Positions 10,235-22,426 of a stretch of 64,000 bases of DNA are shown here, in pieces. This DNA is from Dipteronia dyeriana (Eukaryota; Streptophyta; Magnoliopsida; Sapindales; Sapindaceae). The notes under the pieces were generated by a model. The model did no database searches. It saw only the letters and a program-made list of their open reading frames with translations, and was not told where the DNA came from. A program made the position numbers and the translations under genes. The stretch is taken from the NCBI GenBank assembly GCA_032871835.1, contig CM065303.1:22880001-22944000 (forward strand), read 5' to 3'. Numbering within the stretch: the first letter of the stretch is position 1; the number at the start of each line of letters is the position of its first letter.

Positions 10235-11290
10235 AAAGATTGCTTGGATGCAATCTTTTCCTCTCGCACTCCCTTCGCGTTCTTCGACCGTTCTCCTGCC
10301 TCCAAACTCAGAATTTGAATCTGTTTGCGAATTATAAACCGTAACTCTCACACGGACATGTAAATATAAGATACTCAATCCAGAAAATAATATTTCGACT
10401 CGATATATGAAGACAAAGACAATGTATGAAACATGGGTTGAAAGTGTAGTATCTTTTGACTTTGAACTTGAAATCAATAGTATGAGTAACCGAAATGATC
10501 GGAACTCAATCAAGAATGATTTAAGACTAAATCCAAGTTCAATATCCATGTTATACAAATATATACACACATAAACACAATTCACACTAGAATGCAAACT
10601 ACATAGAGATAGTTTCCAATCATGCATATTCCAAAACATGTTATTTCCAAACCAATGCATGAGCATTCATCTTAAAGTGTGTGAATGTGTTATACATGGT
10701 GCACAACAATGCAGGGACACATATGAATGAATTGTATGTGTATGCCTATAATGGTGCACAACGATGCAGGGACACAAAAATATGATATGTGTGTGTGTCT
10801 ATAATGGTGCACAACGATGCAGGGACATCAATGTATGATATGTGTGTGTGCCTAAGCCTTGTAAGAGAAAGATAAGGTCTTATTATACCTTTGTAGAAAC
10901 AAATTGCATCATTTCTCTTTGAAGAGTTAGAACTTGCTTTGACTTGTTGTTTCTTCTTCCTTGAAGCTTGAATCATCATGAACCTAAACAATTAAGTCAT
11001 TACAAGTAAACATCATTTTGATATGGAATTCATGCCAACACAAACTAAAACCTAACATCTACAAATTAATTCTATCAAATGCTACAACCTGCACATGTAA
11101 ATGAACAATCAGGACAATTATTCTTGACATGAATGCATCAACTGCATGCTATAATTACGATCAAAATAACGAGCTTAATGTTGGAGCATCTTCAGCAACG
11201 TTGAATTTATAAGCATGTTGTTCCATTATTTTCAATTTTTCAAAGTCCAAATACACTTGGACAAAGAGAAGCTGCAACAAAAGTGAAAGA

Positions 11291-11739
11291 TCATATCAAT
11301 AACATACATCTATCGTATTTTCAATTCCATGTTTTTCATTCCTTTGTATTTTATCTATAAAAATTCAGACTTGTTAATGCGGCTACTGGGACCAAAAAAT
11401 CCATGATGTATTTGTCTCCCATTATACATCACTTGCAGGAATTACATTTCATGAATCAACCGCTCTTAGGGAACTTTTGGTAAAGAGGTTTTTTTTTTTA
11501 ATTGTTGTTTTGTTTTTGGTTTGCAATGTGTAATTGAATTGATAATGTTGTTTGGTTGGTTGAATATATGAGCAAGTCTTTGATGAGGCAGATAATTTGT
11601 GTTGCATAATCTTTGATGAAGCAAATAGTCATGGTTTTGGCCTTTTGGGTGTAGATACTAGTATACTTAATCTTGCATCTACTGTAATTTGAATCTTCAT
11701 TGATTGTGATCTGCATCTTTAAATAATTTTGTAATTAGG
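11291..11739. other. No recognisable gene
   Basis: The first ~50 bp continue the intron next to exon 6 of PDI-W (shared 'gtgaaagatcatatcaata' with X). The rest is AT-rich and unrecognised. Confidence 0.5.
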
Positions 11740-12007
11740 ATTTAGACAAGAAATAGAAGACATATACTGAATTCTTTTCGAAAGAGAAGCTTCAAAAAAG
11801 GTGATTGATCTATGTTTAAATCTTGTGATTGTTCAATGTTTCACGTACTATTCTACATGGATTTAGTTATTCATGTGCCTCGTATAGCTTTAAATTCTAC
11901 ATATCGATGTTTAATAGATTACACATATGTTTATTGAAGATATTATTGCATAAATAGTATGTTAGAGTAGAGGTTAAAACAATTTCATCAAAGTTTTATT
12001 TCAAACT
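11740..12007 (-). other. 3' flank of PDI copy X, cut off by retroelements
   Basis: The part 11925-12007 matches 31785-31895 (3' flank of Y): shared 'taatagattaca', then ttattgcataaa and 'caatttcatcaaag'. It ends at the target duplication aaact (12003-12007). The matching gene sequence resumes at 19528, after two adjacent insertions. Confidence 0.6.
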
Positions 12008-13330
12008 TGTAAGTTCCTCGATGTTTGATTGACTTATTTCGTTGACAACCACATTTGAGGATCAATATGAAAGGGTAGTTTAGGGCATCATTGTTTGTAA
12101 CCAAGCTCAAGCATTAAAGGTAAAATCACTCGCTTAACTTCCACTGAAGAGGTATTAGTGCACACACACTCAATCATTTTCTTTTAATTATTTTCCATGC
12201 TTGCTTATTTTCCCTCTTGTGTGCCTTGTGTGTCTTAATTCTTGCTTGAGTGTTGAATGCATTTTTTGTGCCTTAAAAAGAGATTTTTTTTCCTTTGGTC
12301 TGCGGTTCAGACCGCTCTCTGTGTAGTGCCTACGCCACGGTCTGCATAGCGATGTTTACCAGAGGCTGCACATTGTGGCTACCGCGGCTCCCAAGCGGAG
12401 TTTCACAGGTGTTGCATGTTCTCTTCTCTTCTCTTTGGTTTTCAAAAGTCCAAGAAGCCATCTTTGTGTGACCTAGCTTTTCTAGAGAGAGAGAGGGGGA
12501 CTCCCAAACACTTATTTTTACTCAACCCAACTTCATCTCATGATCATCTAGCTTCATTCTAGGATCATCTAAAAATGGAGCATCATCTTATTCTTGACTA
12601 GGTAACTTCTACATGCTCTAGACTTTATAGTTTCATTACTAAGACGTATAACTAAGGTTTTAGTCCTTATTGCATATTAAATGCTTGCTTGTATGTTTAA
12701 TTGCTTTTATGACTTGCTTATGTATTGATGGTTGGTTGAGAAGTATTGATTTGTGATAGCTAGAATTTAGGACGATTTTACTCTTCTAGCTAATTCTTCT
12801 TACCTTTGCATTTAGAACATTGATATCTAGGATTTGCTTTAATTGTCATTATTAATCCTAGATAAGCATGAATGTCTTGACCTAGCACTTTTGCATATAT
12901 AATATTCTTGCATATTCACTTAGGTTGCCATTATCTCTTCATTGTTGATTAAGCTCGTGGCTATGTGAATAGTGCACAAGGTTGGTGATCCAAAATCACT
13001 ATTAAGGCCCGTTGTGTAGAGTGAAAGGGTTAGTAACTGGAGGGTTAGACCGGAGGTCAACCTAGGTTGTAAACTTTTTCTCAATAGTGGATTTTGAGGA
13101 TTGAGTGTGGCGCACTGAACAGCCCGCGGTTTTTCCCATTTAGAGGGTTTCCACATATATATTGTATGTTGTTATTGTTTTATGTTTGTTGTCTTTTATT
13201 TGAACACTTAGTAGAATGGGGTAGAATTGATAATATTTATTAATTTGTAAAAATTGGTAATCTATCAAATTAAAACCTATTCACCATTCCCACCTACAGG
13301 ATATAGATACACACTTTCTAGGGAATTTCA
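12008..13330 (+). repeat. 5' LTR of E5
   Basis: It starts tgtaagttcctcg and ends gggaatttca. A GC-rich patch at 12300-12410 contains ccacggtctgc-type words. Compared with the 3' LTR it lacks ~150 bp, including the TATA region before 'tgttctcttctctt'. Confidence 0.85.
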
Positions 13331-13332
13331 AT

Positions 13333-13345
13333 TGTTATCAGAGTA
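13333..13345 (+). promoter_or_regulatory. Primer-binding site of E5 (tRNA-Met type)
   Basis: tgttatcagagta starts 2 bp after the 5' LTR. It differs slightly from the usual tggtatcagagc complement of initiator tRNA-Met. Confidence 0.65.
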
Positions 13346-13462
13346 GGTGCTTAGATATACTTAGGTGATCCTTGCTCTCTGTGTGTGTCTGTCTTGGTGC
13401 ATTTAGTTTGATTTTTTTTTGGTAACATTGCATTTGCATTACATTCATTACCCTCAAACACT

Positions 13463-15686
13463 ATGAGTGGAAACGGTAATAGTCATGAGGGAGCCTCAAG
13501 CACTAGACCCCCTTTGCTCAATGAGGTGAATTATGCTTCTTGGAAGGGTAAGATGGAAGCATATCTTTACCAAATAGATGACCATGCTTGAATGGCTATT
13601 GAAGATGGGTATACTCCGCCAACAATGACCACTGACGATGGTGTAGAAGCCCTTAAGCCCAAGTCTAGTTGGAGTACTCAAGAGTTTGAAGCATCCAAAT
13701 GGAACAGCAAGGCTATACATGCCATCCTTTGCGCCATGGATGATAATCAATACAAGTTGGTCTAAAACACTAGGATTGCCAAGGAGGCTTGGTACATTCT
13801 TTAAACGGAACATGAGGGAACCGAGGTAGTCAAGGACTCAAAGCTCCAAGTCCTCTAAATGCAATTTGAGATAATTAGGATGGAGGAGCATGAATGCTTC
13901 AATGACTTTCAAGTGAAGTTGATGGATATCGTCAACCAAAGCCATCAACTTGATGACCCCTATTCGGATAAGAGAGTCAAGCAAAAAATTATGAGGTCAC
14001 TTTCATCAAGGTTCGAATAAAAGGTGACGGCACTTGAAGTGAATAGTGAGTACAAGAATATGAAGCCAAGTGAAGTCATTGGAAAACTTCTAGCTTATGA
14101 GTCAAGATGGAACACCACACCCATACCTTCGAAGAAGCAAAAGAGCATTGCCTTGAAGACCACAAAGGTTGAAGAAGATGAGGAGGACTCGGATGAAGAA
14201 ATGGCCCTCATGGTTAAAATATTCAAGAAATTCACAAAGTTTGAGAGGAAAGGATTTGGGTCCAAGGGAAAGGAAGTGAAAAAGAAAACACCTTTCAAGA
14301 AGATTGAAAAGTCCCAAGAAAGTGACTCCAAGAAGGGCATTCAATGGTATGAATGCAGTGGTTTTGGTCACATTGCTCCAGAATGTGCAAATTTGAAGAA
14401 AAAGAAGAAGGGGAAGACGATGGCGGCCACTTGGAGAGATAATGAAGACTTAGAAGAGGAAGAAAAATTTTTGGATGATAAAGATAAAATTGAAAAATTC
14501 ATTGCATTCACAATATCCCATAATGGCAAGGAAGTTATGAGTGATAAGGAAGAAGTAGATGACTCTAGTGATGAGAGTACCTCTTCTAACTCTAGGTCTG
14601 AGATTGATAAGGAAATGGACTTTGTAGACTTCATGAAGTTTTTTGAAAAGTCTAAATTGAAAAAGAAGAAGGAGTTTCAAGAGTTGAAAAAGGAGAATCT
14701 AGAGTTGACTTTCAAGATAACTAACTTGAGTGAGAAAGTAAAGAGTGGAAAAGAGTTAAAAGAGAGCTTGAAATTGGAGCTTGTGATCACTAAGAAGAGT
14801 GAAGAGAACTTGAAAATTAAGCTTAGGGAAGCAAAAGAATTGGTTGCCAAGATGACATCTGAAACTGAGAAACTTGACAATATGCTATCATATGGGAAGA
14901 GTTCCAGTGATAAAACAGGCTTAGGATATGTGGAAGGCAAGTATGCCACTTCCTTGAAGAATACCATCTTTCTCAAATGTCAAAAGGACAAAGAGGTTCA
15001 AGATTCACACCAACAAATGAGATCGAATGAAATTGGAGAATCATCAAAGCAAGCTCAAACGAACGCTCAAACAAAGTCTCAAGCTAAAGCTCATCCACCA
15101 AAAGCTAGAACTCATCAAACAAGACCTCAATTTCCAAGAAGCTCTCAAAGTCAACAAAGGATTTCTCACCCATAACCAAGAAGGGAAGCTAATTTGGCTC
15201 AACCACAAAAGGTGTTTCAAAGAAGAGATTCGGCTCAACACCACAGAGCAACTCAAAGGAAAGGGAAGTCTTCCATGCTTGTACAAGGATATGGTATAAA
15301 TTTTTACTTTACTCCTATTTGTCATTATTGTGGTGTTGAAGTTACATAAGATCGAATTGTTTTAAATTTATTAATTTGTGTCGTTTTGAAAGTATGATTG
15401 AGAAGAATATGCTTAGAAGAGTCAAAATGCATGCACCGAGGAATTCTAGAGAAAATGAACCTATGGCTCCTAGATATAGTAATATTTCATCTAAGTGGAC
15501 TAGAAGGGATGGATATTATTGTCATGTGGCTCAAGTAGCCTTGAAAGCCAAAGCCATCAATACATGGTACCTTGATAGTGGGTGTTCTAGGCACATGACT
15601 GGAAACAAGAGTTTCTTTGAAACTCTTGTGATGGAAGATGGTGGATTTGTCACCTTTGATGATGGTTCAAGTAAAAAGGGGCAGAT
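13463..15686 (+). pseudogene. gag: Gag and partial protease of E5
   Basis: The frame begins at an ATG at 13463 (MSGNGNSHEG) and continues through five in-frame stops into a long open stretch, 14024-15175. It shows a SIRE-type gag: a YASWKGKMEAYLYQ region, a zinc knuckle around 14346-14390 whose first Cys is replaced by Tyr (IQWYECSGFGH), a highly charged coiled-coil region rich in Glu and Lys, then a broken second knuckle (CHYCGVE). After a frameshift the protease start is seen at 15560-15686, including WYLDSGCSRHMTGNKSFFE. The coding text stops exactly at the 3' LTR. It is not translatable as one protein. Confidence 0.75.
15673..15686 (+). promoter_or_regulatory. Polypurine tract of E5, overlapping protease codons
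   Basis: aaaaaggggcagat abuts the 3' LTR. The same bases still read as the protease text SSKKGQI, which suggests the pol deletion joined a purine-rich codon run to the former tract. Confidence 0.6.
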
Positions 15687-17159
15687 TGTAAGTAACTCGG
15701 TGTTTGATTGGCTTATTTTATTGACAACTACATTTGGGGATCAATATGTAAGGGGGGGCATCAAAGGTAAAATCACTCGCTTAACTTCCATTGAAGAGGT
15801 ATTAGTGCAAACACACACTCATGCATTTTCTTTTAATTATCTTGCATGCTTGCTTATTTGCCCTCTTGTGTGCCTTATGTGTCTTAATTCTTGCTTGAGT
15901 GTTGAATGCATTTTTTGTGCCTTAAAAAGAGAATTGTTTTCCTCTAGTTAGTTGTTTAACAGAGGCTGTACGCTATGGCTACCGTTGCCAGTGTTTGTTG
16001 CATGCACCGCGTCTTCAAACGGAGTACACATGCATTGTATCCTGTCCAGACCGCGGTCTGTGCACTTGCATGCACAGTAGCCTATAGAACGGTGTTGTCC
16101 AGGTGATGCACCGCTCTATGTGCCGCGGTCTGGACACTCACCCGTACCGTGGTACAACTGGCGGTCCTGACGGGATTTAGTTACCTTTCGTCCAAAATGA
16201 CATCATTTTGTGTAGGGCACCATATATATATATATGTTCTCTTCTCTTCTCTTTGGTTTTCAAGAGTCCAAGAAGCCATCTTTGTGTGACCTAGCTTTTC
16301 TAGAGAGAGAGGGACTCCCAAACACTTATTTTTACTCAACCCAACTTCATCTCATGATCATCTAGCTTCATTCTAGGATCATCTAAAAATGGAGCATCAT
16401 CTTATTCTTGACTAGGTAACTTCTACATGCTCTAAACTTTATAGTTTCATCACTAAGACATGTATACCTAGGGTTTTAGTCCTGACTGCATATTATATGC
16501 TTGCTTGTATGTTTAATTGCTTTTATGACTTGCTTGTATGTTTAATTGCTTTTATGACTTGCTTGTGTATTGATGGTTGGCTGAGAAGTATTGATTTGTG
16601 ATAGCTAGAATTTAGGACGGTTTTACTCTTCTAGCTAATTCTTATTGCCTTTGCATTTAGAACATTGATATCTAGGATTTACTTTAATTGTCATTATTAA
16701 TCCTAGATAAGCATGAATGTCTTGACCTAACATTTTTACTTATTGAATATTCTTGCATATTCACTTAGGCTGCCATTATCTCTTCATTGTTGATTAAGCT
16801 TGTGGCTATGTGAATAGTGCATAAGGTTGGTGATCTAAAATCATTATTGAGGCCCGTTGGGTAGAGTGAAAGGGTTAGTAACTGGAGGGTTAGACGGGAG
16901 GTCAATCTAGGTTGTAAACTTTTTCTCAGTAGCGGATTTTAAGGATCGAGTGTACGCACTGAACAGCACGTAGTTTTTCCCATTTGGAGGGTTTCCAAGT
17001 ATATATTGCGTGTTGTTATTATTTTATGTTTGTTGTCTTTTGTTTAAACACTTAGTAAAATGGGGTAGAATTGATAATATTGATTAATTTACAAAATTGG
17101 TAATCCATCAAATTAAAACCTACCCTCTAGGTTATAGACACACTTTTTAGGGAATTTCA
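15687..17159 (+). repeat. 3' LTR of E5
   Basis: It starts tgtaagtaactcgg and ends gggaatttca. A GC-rich patch of ccgcggtctgg-type words occupies about 15960-16190. It is followed by a (TA)n TATA region at 16212-16232 and the transcribed leader 'tgttctcttctctt'. It also has a small duplication around 16500-16565 (tgcttgtatgtttaattg twice). Confidence 0.85.
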
Positions 17160-17165
17160 AAACTA

Positions 17166-19527
17166 TTGTTTGTAGATTAAAAAATAATCTGGCTCGAATC
17201 TGTAAGAGACAGAAAGTAACAACACAAAAAATAAAAGGTTAGGAAAATCGAGACTCGTGTTTCACATGGTATCCTTAAGAGAATTTCACAGTATAACACT
17301 GTATGTGTATAGTAATTGTCTCAAAAGATACAACGATTTAACAGTGGAACTCAACGAACTCAAATTAGGTTCGAAATTACCAAGCACATAAAAAGAAGAA
17401 CGAGAAGAGAGAATACCTATTGCTCTGTATTTTTTGTGATTTTTAAAAATGAGAATTCTTTGTATCATAGACTAGGGTTTTATAGAAAACCTAATCAGTA
17501 GGATCGATATGGGAAATACTTGATAAACACGATTTTAATGATAAAGGAAATTTTAATCAAAGAATAATCTCTAAAAGATCTATTCCTAATTAAACATTGA
17601 TTCTGATTACTTATTAATCAAGTAAATATCAGAATCCAAGATGGAAATTATCACTTTCCTTAATCCAATTAATTTCCTTAACCAAACCGAAAATTACCTT
17701 TTCCTTAGCATTCATTTAAACCGTCTTACTTATGGAAAAAAGAATAAAATTAATTGTTTCCTTATCAGTAAATACTGACTTAGAAAAAACAAATATTCAG
17801 TTGTACTCTCACGGTCCAACCGGTGTGGCATTCGTGTACGTAAGACACGTCCACGTACGAGTCGTGCAACCGAAGATTAGAGGTCCATGATTTGCAACCC
17901 CCCATCCCCGTTGCGCGCAAGAGAGAACCTCTATGCAACATATGTTGATAAGCTACTATCACACAACCACTTATATACAATATATAAGTGTTTTACCAAA
18001 CCAATGTGGGATGCATGTTTTTCCAATACAATGGGCTCACTTTGAAACTCAATTTCTCATTCACCTATTAATCGATTTATGAGTTTGAGTATACCACTTC
18101 TAAGTTCTCATGAAGGAGAATTCGAATATATATTGATCTTCCATTTTCATAAAACCGATCATACTCAAATAACGCTCTCAAACCGCTTGTTTATCACAAA
18201 TTTTTCAACAATCCCACACATGAATAAAATTGACCTTAGAGACACGAGAGATGACTTTTGGTAAGTTCAAACAGTCGAAACTTGCATAGGATAGGCAGGT
18301 GTTACCCTTTGAACCTTCCCTTATAAATGCATGCTTATTTTAATGGTTGATTAGTAGATATTATATCCTTGAATTGTTATGTCGTTTTATGGAAAAGATA
18401 GCACACCTCACACAGACATCTTCCAAACCCAATTTTGGTTCTCATTATTATGTTCGTTTTGGCCATGAACATACGTCAGGTTTTGTGATAATCGTTGGGG
18501 AATATAGCCTTTAATTATTCTCTTCTAGAAGCAGTCTCATTTCTCTCTCAAATAGGTGATTTCTAAATTAAGAGTAACCCGCATTACTCTACTCGGATTT
18601 TCATTGTTTAGAATTCTGACATATAATAATCATTAAAAATACATTTAACCTTTTCCCTACGGGTATCACTGTTTTATCATAGGAATGAACTAGAGGATAA
18701 CCCCCACAATGTTCCAACTAAGTCTTACAACTTGGTTGTCCCATTGAACCTATATCTTGGGATCTCCAATCAACTAGGTTGGGTTTCCATTGTATCGACT
18801 TTTTATTTCATGAGCTTTAGTCATATTCCCCTCGATGATGTCTCAACTAATTCTTTATTTAAGCCTTTGGTTCGCAGACCCTCAATATTATCATTTGACT
18901 TTACATAGTCAATAGAGAAAATTTCAGTTAAGAGATGTTGTCTGATGGTATTATGTCTTCGACGTATGTGTCTAGACTTTCCATTATACATGTTGCTCTG
19001 TGATATTCCTATTGCTGATTGAAAATCACAGTGGATGCAAATCGTTGGCATAGGCTCTGGCCATCTTGGAATATCTTCTAAGAATTGGCCTAGCCATTCA
19101 GCCTCCCCACCACATTTTAAAGCAATAAACTCAGATTTCATCGTGGATTTAACTATACATGTCTGTTTAAGATTTTCCAGATACAGTCTCACCTCGTAGT
19201 GTGAACACATACCCACTAGTATATTCAAATCATGGACCTCGAATCTTTGGTTGCATGTCTCGTACGTGGGCGCATCCTGCGTACACGAATGTCGCACCGG
19301 TTGGACCGTGAGAGTACAAGAATGATAAGGGAAAGGTAATTTCCTGTTTGGTTAAGGAAATTAATTGGACTAAGGATAGTATTAATTTTCGTCTTGGATT
19401 CTGATACTTATTTGACCACTTCGAAGCTCTCACGAAGGAGAATTAGAATATACATTGATCTTTCATTTTTATGAAACCGATCATACTCAAATAACGCTCT
19501 CAACCCGCTTGTTTATCACAAATTTTT
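17166..19527 (-). mobile_element. Rearranged copia remnant next to E5
   Basis: A minus-strand RNase H fragment lies between LTR-like blocks at about 17166-18212 and 19410-19527. Both blocks share 'ataacgctctcaa' and 'cgcttgtttatcacaaat'. The minus strand has gtgtgggat directly before tgttgaaaaatttgtg, a proper polypurine tract and LTR start near 18212. The flanks on both sides read aacta. A segment with 'tctcacggtccaaccggtg' is present in opposite orientations at about 17627-17893 and 19220-19414, so part of the element has been inverted. It inserted within a few bases of the site used by E5. Confidence 0.6.
18830..19200 (-). pseudogene. Copia RNase H fragment
   Basis: The minus reading shows KQTCIVKSTMKSEFIALKCG, then an IHCDFQSAI block, then NGKSRHIRRRHNTIRQHLL and a SIDYVKSNDNIEGLRTKGLN tail. 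This is the C-terminal RNase H region of a Ty1/copia polyprotein. Upstream pol is missing and the reading before about 19200 runs into the inverted LTR piece. The clade is not resolved. Confidence 0.75.
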
Positions 19528-20212
19528 CAAAACAAACTACATATTAAACATCCCAGTCATTTCAGCTAATTCACATAAGTTAATTGGAGTTGATGAGAGG
19601 TATTAGAGTAAGATGGAAGTTTAACGACTGTCTCTGAAGCTGGATCCAACTGGCCAAGAAGTTCGTATTTGAGGAAATCTTCCGCAAAGGACTACAATAT
19701 GAGAGAGAGAGAGATCAAATTAAGGCATGGTAATGTAGATACATAACATTTAGTTTCAGGCTAACCGAGATTCGAGAAAGAAGCAAAACCAGTGATCTAA
19801 GTGATACAAACCTTGATATTGTCTACGGCCAGTTCACCGTTAAATTTATCCTTCATCCGATTACATCTATCGTACGCTACAATCTGTTCACATGTAAATG
19901 AACAGCATCAGTACAATTATGCTTACATGTCTCAAACAGTCCTCAATTTCACAACAAATAATGAATTTACTATTGGAGCATCTTTAGCATCGTTGAATTT
20001 ATAAGCATGTTGTTTCCTCCAATTTTCATTGTCCACGTACACTTGGACGAAGAGAAACTACAACGAAAGTGAAAGATCATATCAATAACAATCAACTAAT
20101 AATCTAGAAATAAGGACATAAGAAACGTCACAAAACTATCACTTATGTTGCAAGCAAAATCTTGTAAATGAGTTGTAAACGAGATTAGAAACATTTTCCG
20201 AGCATTTACATT

Positions 20213-21673
20213 CCCTACTAGAAATATGAAGTTTTATGACATTTATGACTTCTGTTTTTTCAACCGTCAACTCTCTTTGATGGTTTTTAAAAACCATTAT
20301 AAGAATGTTGATGGCCGTAGATAGCATCATTCAATATTGATGGTTTAAAAAAACCATCAATGACTGTTGAAGTTTTAAAACCGTCAAGAGAGGTAGATAT
20401 TTAAAAACCATCAAGAATAATTAATATTTATAAAACATTAAAAAAATTGATATTTAAAATCATATTACGTTATTAATAATTTAAAAATAAGAAAGATTTT
20501 TTTTTTTTTAGTATTTATGCTATATTTATTAAAAAATATATATTGAAATATGAACCATATTCATGAGTGCAAATAATCTTTTCTCTTATATAAATATATC
20601 ACAAACCTAACCCGAATTAGTATATCTTTTCACACAGCCTCTCTTTTGCTCTACATTGTTATATGATGCAATTTCTATCCAAAATCTGTTCTGCACTTGA
20701 AACTTCATAACTACTCTTTTATGTTTCCAAACATCTTCGTCAACGCCACAAGATTTTGTGGCCACGGCGGCCAAATCTGTCTGATTTGTCACCACGTCAT
20801 CTAAAGTTGCCGGATTTCATCATCACACACCACATAAATCGTCAACACACCGTGATTCTCGACAATGAGTTATCTTTTGAGTGAGTTTTTTTAAACAAAC
20901 ATATTATTTACTTTTTTTTCAGGACTATATCATGAATATATCAAAAAGAAAAACAGACTATATTATATATATATTCATTTTAGTTTACTTGATTTTATAG
21001 TCATTTTGAAAATTTTGTAATCCATAACTTGATTCTTCTTTTGTAGATTTATTACTTGGGTTGCATCTAGCAAAAAGGAAAGATCTTGCAAGGATAACAA
21101 CTAATTTGTAGATCTTGGAAGGAGAACATGTTGATACCTTGAAGGGAGATGCACACATAAAATAGTTTTTTTTTATATATAGTAGAAGAAATATGTAAAA
21201 AATATTTATGTTCTTTAAGAATATATGTAATGAAATTTCTGTTGACCTTAAATGAAATTGTAAATTGTTTTGATAGTTTTTGTTTGTGAATGTTTTTGTA
21301 TTAGTAATATACAATCTCAATTATATTATATATTATATTTATTTACTATTTATAAATCTAATAAAAGTAATTAATATTATTTAAATTACGAAATTAATTA
21401 TTATTTTCTAAATAATTAAATTTATGATAATTTTTGTTATATATTTTTATATAAAAAAAAGCAAGTTGATGATAATCTATAGCCATCATAAATTTATGAC
21501 GTCAAATAACGTCATAAAATAATGATACTTTTAAAACGTCATAAAATTATAATGTTTTTTAAAAACGTCAACAAACTGTTCTTGACGCTGAGATTAATGA
21601 TGTTTTTTAACCGTTATTAACAGTCATTTATGACGGTTTTTTGTAATCATAAAATATCATTTTTCTTGTAGTG
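20213..21673. mobile_element. Non-autonomous CACTA-type element
   Basis: The left end ccctactagaaatatgaag and the right end (read on the opposite strand) cactacaagaaaaatgat are inverted copies of the CACTA-type terminus. The 3-bp duplication att flanks both (20210-20212 and 21674-21676). Subterminal regions repeat short words such as accatcaa, gatggtttt and aaacgtcat in both orientations, as in other CACTA elements. No transposase is seen. It lies in the long intron 5 of PDI-X. Confidence 0.75.
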
Positions 21674-21714
21674 ATTGACTAATTAGAAACTAACTATTGG
21701 AGAACAGGATATTA

Positions 21715-22382
21715 AGGGTCTGTCTTGTAAACGTTTTCTGTTGCTGTTTTTCAAAAATAAAAATGAAAATGAAAACAGTGTTTTTAGTTTCAATTTCGAA
21801 TTCTGAAAACGCGTCTGGTAGCATATACTGAAAGATGTATTTTGAAAATGAAAACAGAAAAAAAACGTCTGATAGGTTAACTGAAAACTATCAAAAATTG
21901 AAATATCAACTTTTGTATTTTATTTAATACTATTACAACTATAAACAAATTGATTAAATAATTAACCAATATAACTTTTGCGTTATAATTTTTAAATTGA
22001 ACAAAGTAACATATAAAAATTAATTCAAAAAAACATATCAAAAAATGAATTAATCAAAACTAAACTCTTAAACTATAAATAAATAATTATAATATATATA
22101 TTATATAATAAAAATTTAATTGTATATAATATATATATATATATTATAATAATATATAAAATATATATAAAATATTATTACATATATTATAATTTATATT
22201 ATAATATTATATATATTATTACATATTATATTATTTTATATTATTTATATATAATAATACATAATATATTACATTATATCCTATATAAATATATAATATT
22301 ATATATATTATATATACATATGTAATTTTATATAATATATTATTGTATATATATATATATCATAATATATATAGCATTAATA

Positions 22383-22426
<44 letters not shown>

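Larger units (their letters stand above)
8428..11077 (-). mobile_element. Probable solo LTR of a SIRE-like copia element
   Basis: The insert splits PDI-W exon 7 and is flanked by aatgc (8423-8427 and 11078-11082), within a 7-bp identity aaatgct. On minus it starts TGATAG and ends CCTTGA. Near the end it has 'aacctattcaccccccc' followed by ctctaggttatc, the same kind of end as the LTRs at 34493 and 39941. At 2.65 kb it lacks any internal coding, so an LTR left by LTR-LTR recombination is the simplest reading. The last base pair is GA rather than CA, so the exact border is uncertain. Confidence 0.5.
8060..11290 (-). pseudogene. PDI-like pseudogene copy W (3' exons only)
   Basis: Three blocks match copies X and Y. 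Exon 6 lies near 11166-11276 (minus reading contains LLFVQVYLDFEKL, then HAYKFNVAEDAP). Exon 7 is split between about 11084-11097 and 8347-8421 by the solo LTR. Exon 8 lies near 8150-8255. Relative to X, exon 8 carries a 4-bp insertion (gaagatatatttcc against gaagatttcc), so its frame is lost. Exons 1 to 5 are absent. The 3' flank (8060-8110, including 'caatttcatcaaagctttat') is shared with X and Y, which supports a tandem duplication. Confidence 0.65.
12008..17159 (+). mobile_element. Gag-only SIRE-like copia element E5
   Basis: The LTRs 12008-13330 and 15687-17159 enclose 2.36 kb. The perfect duplication aaact flanks the element (12003-12007 and 17160-17164). A primer site of the initiator-Met type follows the 5' LTR and a polypurine tract precedes the 3' LTR. 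Only gag and the first part of the protease remain; integrase, reverse transcriptase and RNase H are absent. The LTRs share several blocks with the nested element at 34493-42172 (for instance 'gtagagtgaaagggttagta'), so the two belong to related families. It lies in the 3' flank of PDI-X. Confidence 0.85.

Noticed and set aside
9971..10666. 231-codon minus frame
   Set aside because: It crosses the LTR palindromes and TATA region, with low-complexity, hydrophobic text and no family match.
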